DNA from: Paenibacillus validus NBRC 15382
GTDB lineage: Bacteria; Bacillota; Bacilli; Paenibacillales; NBRC-103111
Direction of reading: 5' to 3'
Assembly (NCBI RefSeq): GCF_004000985.1
Contig: NZ_BIMH01000009.1
Location: 62,001-126,000 of the forward strand
DNA: 64,000 nucleotides
The notes under the pieces are model-generated. The model was not told the origin of the DNA. It did no database searches and was given only the letters and a program-made list of their open reading frames with translations. The position numbers and the translations under genes are program-made. Below are positions 41,190-49,047 of this stretch, piece by piece (the first letter of the stretch is position 1; each line of letters starts with the position of its first letter).

Positions 41190-42377
41190 TCACGCACGAT
41201 TTCCCTTATCACCTGCGTTGTTGTCATTGTTGCACCCAGGACTCACCGCCTGGATCAATCTGAACAATTGCTCGGCGGTGCGCCTCAGATTATAACGCGC
41301 TTCGTCAGGTTCCATGGCTTGTTCGAGCGATACGGGACCGTTGACAATGGAAAAAAACGAGGTAATCCCCAAGTCGTTCAGGCCGGAAGCCTCTTTCGTT
41401 ACCCCGCCTGCCAGCGCAATGACCGGTATGCCGTGCTTTTGCGCAAGCCGGGCGACACCTGAAGGGGCTTTCCCCATGGACGTTTGTCCATCCAGCCTTC
41501 CTTCCCCGGTGATCACGATATGGGCGCCGTGCAGCTTCTCCTCCATGCCGATGATGTCCAGCACCAGCCCGACTCCCGACTGAAGCTTGCCTTGCAAAAA
41601 GACGGCAAAAGCCGCACCGAGTCCGCCCGCCGCTCCCGCTCCCGGAATGTTCTGAACATTGACGCCGAACGCCCTCTGCACGACGCCGGCGAATCCGGCT
41701 AATCCTTCGTCCAGCACCTCTACCATCTCTGGACTCGCACCCTTTTGCGGCCCAAACACATAAGCGGCACCGTCCGGTCCGTACAGCGGATTGTCTACAT
41801 CGCAAGCAATCTTGAATACGCATTGTCCTAGCTCCGGGCAGGCATGGGCCGCATCTATGCTGCGGATGCGCAGCAAGGCTTCCCCGCCATGGCCTGCATC
41901 GTTCCCCGCTTCATCTGTGAACCGGTAGCCTAAGGCTTGAAGCATGCCGATTCCCGCATCGTTCGTGGCGCTTCCGCCCAGCCCGATCACAAACTCGCGG
42001 CAGCCTTGACCGATCGCGTCGAGAATGAGCTCGCCCACGCCGTATGTGGTGGTACGCAGCGGATTCCTGTGCTCTACGGGCACAAGCGGCAGCCCGCAGG
42101 CGGCCGCCACTTCGATGACTGCCGTAAGTCCATTCCCCAGAATACCGTAGGATGCCTGTACAGGCTGCTGAAGCGGTCCTGTCACCTGAACGGAGCGGAT
42201 CTGGCCGCCCGTAGCGGACACAAGCGCTTCAACTGTGCCTTCCCCGCCGTCGGCAAGCGGCAGGATAACATTGTCCGCCTCCGGGTACACCTCGTTAATG
42301 CCTGCAGCGATTTCTGTACTGGCTGCCATGGAGGAAACACTGCCCTTGAACGAATCGATCGCAATCACGACTTTCAT
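41190..42377 (-). CDS. Glycerate kinase (GarK/GlxK type)
   Basis: A 395-residue glycerate kinase. N-terminal IAIDSFKGSVSS, LADGGEGTVEALV, the GLGGSATNDAGIGMLQALG loop and GEGRLDGQTSMGKAPSGVA are all signatures of the family, which phosphorylates D-glycerate, mostly to 2-phosphoglycerate. It follows a CdaR-type regulator on the same strand. In many bacteria CdaR controls glycerate kinase genes in glucarate and galactarate use, but no dehydratase genes are present here. Tandem 19-bp repeats and a GTTCCG dyad lie in its upstream region. Confidence 0.94.
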   Translation of the reverse strand: MKVVIAIDSFKGSVSSMAASTEIAAGINEVYPEADNVILPLADGGEGTVEALVSATGGQIRSVQVTGPLQQPVQASYGILGNGLTAVIEVAAACGLPLVPVEHRNPLRTTTYGVGELILDAIGQGCREFVIGLGGSATNDAGIGMLQALGYRFTDEAGNDAGHGGEALLRIRSIDAAHACPELGQCVFKIACDVDNPLYGPDGAAYVFGPQKGASPEMVEVLDEGLAGFAGVVQRAFGVNVQNIPGAGAAGGLGAAFAVFLQGKLQSGVGLVLDIIGMEEKLHGAHIVITGEGRLDGQTSMGKAPSGVARLAQKHGIPVIALAGGVTKEASGLNDLGITSFFSIVNGPVSLEQAMEPDEARYNLRRTAEQLFRLIQAVSPGCNNDNNAGDKGNRA

Positions 42378-42401
42378 ATGATCCCGCCCCTTTATCCCTG
42401 A

Positions 42402-42437
42402 TGAATAGACCCATTATATATGAATAGTCCCATTATA
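42402..42437 (-). repeat. Tandem 19-bp-period repeats upstream of glycerate kinase
   Basis: TGAATAGACCCATTATA (42402-42418) and TGAATAGTCCCATTATA (42421-42437) differ at one base. On the minus strand each contains TATAAT, a perfect -10 box, so they may be duplicated promoter cores or regulator sites. Confidence 0.7.
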
Positions 42438-42446
42438 AGAGAACAG

Positions 42447-42467
42447 GTTCCGAAGCGGAACGTTCCG
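42447..42467. promoter_or_regulatory. GTTCCG inverted/direct repeats, possible CdaR operator
   Basis: GTTCCG (42447-42452), CGGAAC (42456-42461) and GTTCCG again (42462-42467) give a dyad plus a third half-site, just upstream of the possible -10 box of the glycerate kinase gene. That CdaR binds here is inferred from position. Confidence 0.45.
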
Positions 42468-42520
42468 CGTACCAAAGCTTGCTCCTCCTTTTTGTTACAA
42501 GTACTGAATGTTCCCCTCGC

Positions 42521-43618
42521 TTACACATCTTCATCTTGAACCAGCAGCGCCAGGTACATGCTGACCGAGTCGCGGAACTGTCTTGGATCCAGCCCGGTTT
42601 TTTCCGCGATTTTATCCAGCCTGTACTGCAGCGTATTCTTGTGCATATACAAGGCGGCAGCGGTTTCTTTAAGCGATAAATTATGCAAAAAATACGTCCT
42701 CAGCAGCATCCGCTCTTCCGAAGTAAGCCCGCCCAGCCGTTTGCCGGCGAAGTCCCGCTTCACCCCCGGATCCAGGCCTGCCAGCAGCAGCCCTAATTCC
42801 AGCGATTCGTATTCGCAAATCCGCTCGCCGATGGATACCGCATACTGCAAAGCCAACCTTGCGTGCCGATACGATAAAGAAAGTTGTTCCCAAGCCGCTA
42901 TACTGCCGATCCCGACCGTCAGCTTGTCCGGCCCGTGCGCCGGATGCGCCGATATGTCCTGCACGATGGCTTTATAACGGGATTGCCCGGCTATCGCAAT
43001 GTATTGATTCGGGAACAGATACGTATACAGCTTTAAATGCCATTGCTGGACGACATCATGCATGGAATATGCGCTGCCCGAACGTTCTCGTCCCGGTCTG
43101 CGGTCTTCAACGACAAGGACAAACGCGCCCTCTTCCATGTCGACGCCAAGCTGACTCAGCCTTCCCCGCCAGCCATGCGTTTCCTCCGCGGCCTCGCCAA
43201 ACACCAGCAGCCGGGTCACCGCCGAGCGCAGCTCATCCTGCGACTGCGTTTCCCGTGCCAGCATTTGTTCCTTAATCAGAACTTCCGTAATTTTCGTAAG
43301 CAGGAAGCCCAGGGAACGGCATTCGTCGGGGTCCCCCGAAATGCCGATAACGCCTATACGCTGACCGTCAATGATAACGGGATAATTGATACCTTGACGC
43401 GAGCCTAAATAAGCTTCGGATGCGGTTACCTCAATCGGCCGCCCTTCCCCGTGCACCTGCATCCCCGCCTGATGAAACGTGCCGATCCGCTGCTTGTCGG
43501 TACTGGCGATAATTTTGCCGTCCGGATTAATGAAATTAACGTCATGCCCGATGACTTCTTTGGCAGCTTCCACAATGGCTCCGGCCAAAGCTTCGCTCAT
43601 TCGAAACGAAGAATACAT
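42521..43618 (-). CDS. CdaR family sugar-diacid regulator
   Basis: A 365-residue transcription factor. The N-terminal putative sugar-diacid recognition domain spans residues 1-135 (AKEVIGHDVNFINPDGKIIASTD, SRQGINYPVIIDGQRIGVIGISG). A GGDEF-like middle region follows, and the C-terminal PucR-type helix-turn-helix reads LSLKETAAALYMHKNTLQYRLDKIAEKTG. In E. coli CdaR activates glucarate, galactarate and glycerate use. The adjacent glycerate kinase is the obvious target. GGGGG lies 9 bases before the ATG. Confidence 0.93.
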   Translation of the reverse strand: MYSSFRMSEALAGAIVEAAKEVIGHDVNFINPDGKIIASTDKQRIGTFHQAGMQVHGEGRPIEVTASEAYLGSRQGINYPVIIDGQRIGVIGISGDPDECRSLGFLLTKITEVLIKEQMLARETQSQDELRSAVTRLLVFGEAAEETHGWRGRLSQLGVDMEEGAFVLVVEDRRPGRERSGSAYSMHDVVQQWHLKLYTYLFPNQYIAIAGQSRYKAIVQDISAHPAHGPDKLTVGIGSIAAWEQLSLSYRHARLALQYAVSIGERICEYESLELGLLLAGLDPGVKRDFAGKRLGGLTSEERMLLRTYFLHNLSLKETAAALYMHKNTLQYRLDKIAEKTGLDPRQFRDSVSMYLALLVQDEDV

Positions 43619-43943
43619 GTTTCTATTCCCCCAAGTGTATGGTAAACCTCCGGAACTTCCATGTGGTCATTCCCCGTCTTTCAGCCGAATGCTTGCTAAT
43701 AACGGGCTGCCGGGTTCGTGCCATTCAGTGATTGAGTATATCGTAAATAATAAGAAAGATACGGTCAACCTGTCCGGGACGATTTCTTGCAAGCTGCCGC
43801 TTAAACAGTATACCTCATTCGCTATACATCCGGACGAATCCCGGTTGCCGGTTGAGCATGTTCTTCATAAAAATACCGCCGAGGAGGTTCGTTCGGCTGC
43901 TCCAGGCGTCAGCCGAATGGTCTCGGCGATCGTTCTTCACGCA
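43619..43943. other. Intergenic region upstream of the CdaR-type gene
   Basis: No gene is visible in these 325 bases. TTCGGCTG (43892-43899) pairs with CAGCCGAA (43910-43917), a hairpin 26 bases past the WG-repeat gene, without a T-run. I did not find a convincing promoter for the CdaR-type gene. Confidence 0.5.
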
Positions 43944-46340
43944 TTATCGATGAAACGCCTTCCAGAATGGCTTATCGGTGCCGAGAATGCTGCGGATCTT
44001 CGAGTAAGGAATGCGGAAAGTCGGAAAACCGGCTGCATATGGCGCGATATCATACGGATTGAAATAGATGTACAGCGCATCCCCTTTGACGTAAAACGGC
44101 TGATTCGGCGCTATGCCTTTGTAACTGTCCGGAAAGACGTAGTCATACTTCGGATCGGTCCGGATTTGCTCGCCGATGATCGCGCTGAGCGTCTTCACAT
44201 AGTCGGCGCCGGTTTTGAATAAATCTTTCAGCTCGTAAAACCGCCCGCTCTGCAGGTCGACATGGGGGTAAATCCGGCTGGGCATGCCGTGTGCCGCGCC
44301 ATACGGGTAGTTGTATCCCGTAAGCTCCAGCACGAGCAGCCGTTTACGGAAGAACGCGACTTCATATTCGCCCGTATAGCTGTAGATCAACTGCTCTTCG
44401 CCGATCGGCTTCACTTGCGAGAGCTCTGCCAGCTTTTGATTCGCTTTTCGCTGCGCCAATGAATTTTGCATGCCCTTGATCTGCGGGTAATAAACGAGAT
44501 AGTCGCGGTTCGGCTTATACTTGAGCTCATGCAGCTCGTACGACCCGCGCAGCTTCAGCGTTTGGCTCGGTTCCCAGACGACGCGCTCCGCAGCGTCCAA
44601 ATACGACGTTCGCCGGTCGACGTTCGCCTGGATCAGCGGGCCCATCAACGTCAACGTCCCGCTGCCGGGGACGGAAGGCAGTCCCGGCGCCGGACGTCCG
44701 CCGGTGTCGATGAAATAGGTGTTTCGATCGTCGTAAACCGAAGCTAGTCCTTGGGCATACTCCTGAACCCCGTAAAAAACCGGTTTCGTCAAAAAACGCC
44801 CGCGGTCGTCCGCAATCGCATATTTCGATCCGATAAAAGGCTGACTGGCATCGATCGGGTAACCGACGGCAAGCCGATGCTCGCCAAGCTGATCCAGTCG
44901 GTTGTATTGAGGCTTCAGCACGTATTCGCCCTTCGGGTCGATCAATCCGTACCGATCGCCCAGATCCCATTCCATATTTACTACCGCGCGCCCGTCCCGG
45001 AAGGGCTGCGCGAACACATACTGCGGAGCGATGACAACCTCGCCCTGCTCGTTCATATACCCGTACTTGCCGCCCTTCTCCCGCTTGAATGTGAGCAAGC
45101 CTTCCCCAAGGCCACCGGCATATTCAAGGTTGTACGTATGCAGACGATTGCCGTCACGCCCGATTAGCGCATACTCCCCGTCTTTCACCTTGACGACGGC
45201 TTTGCCGTCCTTGAAATCTCCGGCACTTTCATATACGAAAGGAATCGCTTCGCCGCCCTGCAGGTTCAAATAACCGTATGGGCCGGCGGCCGAACCGGGC
45301 GCGGAAGCCATTGCCAGCCCGTCACGGTAAGGACTGATGAAGCTGTACGCCTTCGCCGTCAGCACGGAGCCTTGCTCGTCGATCACTTTAAAGCCGTCGC
45401 GGTCGATCGCGATCGCCCGGCCTTCGGTGAACGGGGATATCGAATCAAACTTCGGCTTTACGCGGTACTGGTTTCGGCGGTCGATAGCCCCGCTGCGTCC
45501 GTCCACACTGACGATCGCCAGTCCGTTGTCCTGAAACGGATTCGCTTCATCGTATTGCGGCGAGATGATCATTTTTCCGTTGAGATTGATATATCCCCAC
45601 TTCGTACCGTTCTTTGTTTTCTCGGCTGCGGGATAGAGCTCGCCCGCCCGCATGAGTTCCCCGGATTGTGCGGAATCCCCAGCTTCGGACTGTCGGGCTT
45701 TGTTCCGGGCCTCTTGCAGATGTTCTCCGTAGAACGAATAACCCGGATACATCCACGCCAACCGTTCATAGTACTGGGCGACCTTCGGAAAATAATACGG
45801 ATATACGTCGTAGGCGGGAACGAGTTCTCCTTCCTGAAGCCGGTACACGTCAACATGGTAAGCTTCTCCCGTGTCGTGCGCCCATAACGCAAGCTCTGCA
45901 ATACCGTCACGTTCGTGCGCGCCAGGCAAATCCGCCGCTTCCACATACGTGAACGATACCCCCGCCGGAGCGACGTCCTTCGCCGTACCATCCTGCCAAT
46001 CGTAAACGGAAAGCTCGGATCCTATAGCCCCGACCTGCCAGCCGACGACAAGATCCATCCGGTTTCGGCCGGTGACCGGAGCGGCCTGCAGCGTACTGAC
46101 CGAATAACCGTTCCCCTTCAAATCCGCTGCCGGCCGCCAGTCCGCTCCGACCGCTTTTAGAACAAGAACATGGGCATCGCTGCCCTTACGATACGCAGCC
46201 GCAATCTCGGACCGTCCGTCCCCGTCAAAATCCGCTGCAACCCACATGGGATGTCCTGTCTGCCCGTACCGGATCAACTCCGCCCCCTCCGGCAGGAAGG
46301 CTTGCGCCCAAGCGGTCGCTTTACGCTCGTCATACGCCAT
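43944..46340 (-). CDS. WG-repeat protein with N-terminal VCBS-like and C-terminal DUF3298-like regions
   Basis: A 798-residue protein with a mosaic layout. Residues 1-190 resemble FG-GAP/VCBS beta-propeller blades (VAADFDGDGRSEIAAAYRKG). Residues about 240-560 hold at least six WG repeats, such as KWGYINLNGKMIISPQYDEA and KYGYMNEQGEVVIAPQYVFA. The C-terminal 200 residues (YPYGAAHGMPSRIYPHVDL, FKTGADYVKTLSAIIGEQI) resemble the DUF3298/DUF4163 module found with polysaccharide deacetylases and RsiV. No signal peptide is seen from the 46340 ATG (GGGGAG upstream), although the C-terminal module is usually outside the cell. Function unknown. Confidence 0.82.
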   Translation of the reverse strand: MAYDERKATAWAQAFLPEGAELIRYGQTGHPMWVAADFDGDGRSEIAAAYRKGSDAHVLVLKAVGADWRPAADLKGNGYSVSTLQAAPVTGRNRMDLVVGWQVGAIGSELSVYDWQDGTAKDVAPAGVSFTYVEAADLPGAHERDGIAELALWAHDTGEAYHVDVYRLQEGELVPAYDVYPYYFPKVAQYYERLAWMYPGYSFYGEHLQEARNKARQSEAGDSAQSGELMRAGELYPAAEKTKNGTKWGYINLNGKMIISPQYDEANPFQDNGLAIVSVDGRSGAIDRRNQYRVKPKFDSISPFTEGRAIAIDRDGFKVIDEQGSVLTAKAYSFISPYRDGLAMASAPGSAAGPYGYLNLQGGEAIPFVYESAGDFKDGKAVVKVKDGEYALIGRDGNRLHTYNLEYAGGLGEGLLTFKREKGGKYGYMNEQGEVVIAPQYVFAQPFRDGRAVVNMEWDLGDRYGLIDPKGEYVLKPQYNRLDQLGEHRLAVGYPIDASQPFIGSKYAIADDRGRFLTKPVFYGVQEYAQGLASVYDDRNTYFIDTGGRPAPGLPSVPGSGTLTLMGPLIQANVDRRTSYLDAAERVVWEPSQTLKLRGSYELHELKYKPNRDYLVYYPQIKGMQNSLAQRKANQKLAELSQVKPIGEEQLIYSYTGEYEVAFFRKRLLVLELTGYNYPYGAAHGMPSRIYPHVDLQSGRFYELKDLFKTGADYVKTLSAIIGEQIRTDPKYDYVFPDSYKGIAPNQPFYVKGDALYIYFNPYDIAPYAAGFPTFRIPYSKIRSILGTDKPFWKAFHR

Positions 46341-46477
46341 CTTCACACGCTCCCCTCTCAATATGCCTGCTGCTACTAACATATGGGCGATCTCCCCGAT
46401 TGGTGAGTACGTGCATAGTTCCGCTGCGGCGATTCACGCCTGTGCTGCCGGATACTTTGCTGAAGTCTGGACCATGA

Positions 46478-46504
46478 CAAAACGGCCTGCCCCTTGGGCA
46501 GACC
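46478..46504 (-). terminator. Terminator after the secreted repeat protein gene
   Basis: GGCCTGCCC (46484-46492) pairs with GGGCAGACC (46496-46504), one wobble, followed on the minus strand by GTTTTG. Confidence 0.7.
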
Positions 46505-46545
46505 GCTTGAGCTTTCATGAGGTTGGATTCGCAGTCAGGCCGCGC

Positions 46546-47376
46546 TTACGCTCCCGACGCTGCAGCAGGCGCAGACTCGGCTGGCGCAGGCGCCGCAGAC
46601 GATGCCGGCGGCGTTTGGCCGTCATGCTTGCGTTCGACGAATTGCTTGAGGGCCTCGTCCATGTTTTCTTTCAGCTTGGCGATCAATTGATCTTGAGAAA
46701 TTCCTTTTTCCTGCGCGATTTCAGACAGCGACTTGCCTTGCTGCAAGGCCGAAGTCAGCTCTTGCTGGGTGATGCCGAGCAGGGTCGACAACGACTCCGG
46801 ATTGCCGAACATTCCGAATCCGCCATGCCCGCCGTGTCCGCCCTTGCCTCCGAGGAACCCGCCCGGGCCTTTCCCCGTGCCGTTAACCGCCTGCTTCAGA
46901 CGATCCGCCAAGTCCGTTTTGTGCTTATCGGCTTGCTCTTGCGTGATCGTACCGGCGCTGACGGCGTCGTCCAATTTTTGGGTCTCCGCTTCGACCAGCT
47001 TTTGCACGAACGCCTCTTCGCTTAAACCCGCCTTCTCCTGCGCGATTTGGGCGAGCGTTTTTTGCTGCTGAAGCTCGCTTTGGATCACGGATGCCTCAAC
47101 TCCGAGCACAGTCGCCGTTTCCTCGATGATGCCGCCCTTCATGCCGAAGCCTCCGCGCCCGCCGCGCTCGAAGCCTTGCTCGCCTCCTTCGCGATTACCG
47201 CGTTTGCCGAAGCCGTGCTGGCCATTCGGCTTCTGCGCCTGGCTGCTGCCGTCCGTCACGCTCGTGTCCGCCGCCGTGTCCGCCGCGTAAGCCTGCGTGT
47301 AGTACAACCCTGCGCCTCCGAGTAAGAAAGCTGCTGCTACCGTACCTGCTGCGATTTTTTTGCCAATCGTATTCAT
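46546..47376 (-). CDS. Secreted Gly/His-rich protein with two DUF2680-like repeats
   Basis: A 276-residue exported protein: signal peptide MNTIGKKIAAGTVAAAFLLG with probable cleavage after QAYA, a low-complexity Gly/Arg/Lys stretch (KRGNREGGEQGFERGGRGGFG), then two related helical units, LGVEASVIQSELQQQKTLAQIAQEK and LGITQQELTSALQQGKSLSEIAQEKG, separated by a GGHGGHGGFGMFG linker, and an Ala/Pro-rich tail. The units resemble DUF2680-type repeats of small secreted Firmicutes proteins. The ATG at 47376 is 8 bases after GGAG. Its promoter carries five 11-bp repeats, so it is probably induced by a two-component system. Function unknown. Confidence 0.78.
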   Translation of the reverse strand: MNTIGKKIAAGTVAAAFLLGGAGLYYTQAYAADTAADTSVTDGSSQAQKPNGQHGFGKRGNREGGEQGFERGGRGGFGMKGGIIEETATVLGVEASVIQSELQQQKTLAQIAQEKAGLSEEAFVQKLVEAETQKLDDAVSAGTITQEQADKHKTDLADRLKQAVNGTGKGPGGFLGGKGGHGGHGGFGMFGNPESLSTLLGITQQELTSALQQGKSLSEIAQEKGISQDQLIAKLKENMDEALKQFVERKHDGQTPPASSAAPAPAESAPAAASGA

Positions 47377-47747
47377 GTTCATTTCTCCTTTGTGTTTTCG
47401 TTTAGTTTTTGTTCTACACTTTGAAGTATAGGCGCCCAATCTTAAACGAACATGAAGGATAGCTGAGCGCTGCTTGAACGTTGGCTGAAAATTGGCTGAA
47501 AACGTCAGGATTCTTGATTTATTCATCGTGCTTGAAAGGCAGCCACGGTAACGAGTCTTGCCGTTTCTCTGCTGCGGTATGGGTAGCATTTCCAGCACTG
47601 CATGCAGCGTAGAGCCCTTAAAGAAGACACCATTGTTCCGCTATCTCCTGCTAGTTCTATCATGTTGCAATAGTAAAATGCCGGCGGTAATCGGACTAAG
47701 CTTACTATAAAGTATAAGATTACGGATGAGATTACGGATCTCTAAGT
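47377..47747. other. Regulatory intergenic region of the secreted repeat protein
   Basis: These 371 bases hold the leader, a -10 box (TATACT on the minus strand, 47425-47430) and the 11-bp repeat array. From about 47510 to 47747 I see no further gene or clear element; the segment also contains the 3' flank of the glycerol-1-phosphate dehydrogenase gene, with no obvious terminator. Confidence 0.55.
47446..47500 (-). promoter_or_regulatory. Five tandem 11-bp direct repeats, response-regulator-like binding array
   Basis: Plus-strand units of exactly 11 bases end in TGAA or TGAG: 47446-47456, GGATAGCTGAG, CGCTGCTTGAA, CGTTGGCTGAA and AATTGGCTGAA (47490-47500). On the transcribed side each unit begins TTCA or CTCA. 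The array ends 15 bases before TATACT, so its proximal unit occupies the -35 region. This phasing is typical of OmpR/PhoB-type activators. Confidence 0.75.
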
Positions 47748-48944
47748 TTATAAACGACATGACGATTGCTCCGATGCATGAACCGCATGCAGCAGCGTGA
47801 ATCGATTCGGCCTTACCCGGGGCGCTTCGCGCAAGCTTCTGGACAGCAATTCGTCGTCGATGCCAAGCTGATCCGCCGTTTCCGGACCACCTGCTTGCAG
47901 CAGCAGCCGCTTCAGTTCATCGGCGGTTGGAATCTCGCGCACACCGCGCCGCAGCTCTTCGCCGTGGCCCGCGGCAAGCTTGTCGAACGACTCGTCCGCG
48001 GCGAGCCGGTGATAGGTCTGCGCGATGACCGCGCAGGCAACGCCCACCTTGGCGCCATGCAGCAGCTGCTTTCGGCCGAGACGCAAATACTCCATCTCCC
48101 AATAGTGGGATAAATGGTGCTCTGCCCCCGACGCCGGATGCGACTGCCCGAACAGCTGCATCGCAAGCCCTGACTCGATCAGCGCGTTCATCAGAATGCG
48201 TAGGCCCTCCGTGCTTCGCTCCGCGATCGCTTCCGCGTTCCGGACGCAAGCGAGGAGCGCTTGCTTCGTAATTTGCGCGGCGGCCGGACAATACGGCTCG
48301 TCCCGAACGAGATGGCCGAAGCGCCAGTCGAACAGCGACGTGTACTTGCCGAGCATGTCGCCGAAGCCCGCCGCCACCAGAGGCTGCGGTGCCTCGATCA
48401 ACACGTCGAGGTCGGCGAAGATAGCATCCGGCGCGATCGCAGGAATCGTTATTTTCTCTCCGCCGAAGATGAGCGGCGCGCCAACGGAAGTAAAGCCGTC
48501 GACAGACGGGGCGGTCGGCACAGAGATGAACGGCTTGCCCATCTTGAAGGCGATAAACCGAACCATATCGTGCAAGGTGCCGGACCCGACGGCCAGCAGC
48601 GCATCGGTCCCCTCTTGCGGGATGTCGAGCATGAGCCGAATTAAGCCCGCTTCGTCGGCCACGACGTCTCCTTGCGCATCCGGCTTCGCCCCGGCGAGTA
48701 CGGTGCGAGTACCGGCTGCGGCAAGCTCTGAGGCGAGCCTGCCGCCCGCTGCGCGATAGGTGTTCTCATCGGACACGAGAGCGACCTGGCGGTAGCCGCG
48801 TTCTTTCAGATAAGGCGCCGCTTCGAGCAGCGCACCTCTTTCCACAACGATCCGGTCCAGCGTTAGCGGATGATGCTTGCAGCAGGGGCAGCCTGCGGCA
48901 AGCGAAGATATAGATCGGACCTGTGACGGTTCCAGTTCCTGCAT
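47748..48944 (-). CDS. sn-Glycerol-1-phosphate dehydrogenase (AraM/EgsA family)
   Basis: A 398-residue member of the iron-containing dehydrogenase superfamily, similar to Bacillus AraM, which reduces dihydroxyacetone phosphate to glycerol-1-phosphate. The NAD loop VGSGTLHDMVRFIA, the PTAPSVDGFTSVGAP segment, metal-ligand histidines in GAEHHLSHYWEM and HGAKVGVACAV are all present. An N-terminal CPCCKHH, a cysteine/histidine cluster, precedes the domain. GGAGG stands 7 bases before the ATG. In Bacillus the product feeds heptaprenylglyceryl phosphate lipids. Here it lies near an FGGY kinase but not in an arabinose operon. Confidence 0.92.
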   Translation of the reverse strand: MQELEPSQVRSISSLAAGCPCCKHHPLTLDRIVVERGALLEAAPYLKERGYRQVALVSDENTYRAAGGRLASELAAAGTRTVLAGAKPDAQGDVVADEAGLIRLMLDIPQEGTDALLAVGSGTLHDMVRFIAFKMGKPFISVPTAPSVDGFTSVGAPLIFGGEKITIPAIAPDAIFADLDVLIEAPQPLVAAGFGDMLGKYTSLFDWRFGHLVRDEPYCPAAAQITKQALLACVRNAEAIAERSTEGLRILMNALIESGLAMQLFGQSHPASGAEHHLSHYWEMEYLRLGRKQLLHGAKVGVACAVIAQTYHRLAADESFDKLAAGHGEELRRGVREIPTADELKRLLLQAGGPETADQLGIDDELLSRSLREAPRVRPNRFTLLHAVHASEQSSCRL

Positions 48945-48988
48945 GCATAGTCCTCCTCAACAGGGTAGTCTGTTTACTCTAACCGACG

Positions 48989-49024
48989 AAAGGACAGCCG
49001 TACGCGTCGCATACGTCTGTCCTT
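48989..49024 (-). terminator. Terminator of the SH3/BsuPI protein gene
   Basis: AAAGGACAG (48989-48997) pairs with CTGTCCTT (49017-49024), with an inner CGTA/TACG pairing, 24 bases past the stop at 49048. Confidence 0.75.
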
Positions 49025-49047
49025 CTCGTCGGATTCGGGATGCCCCG

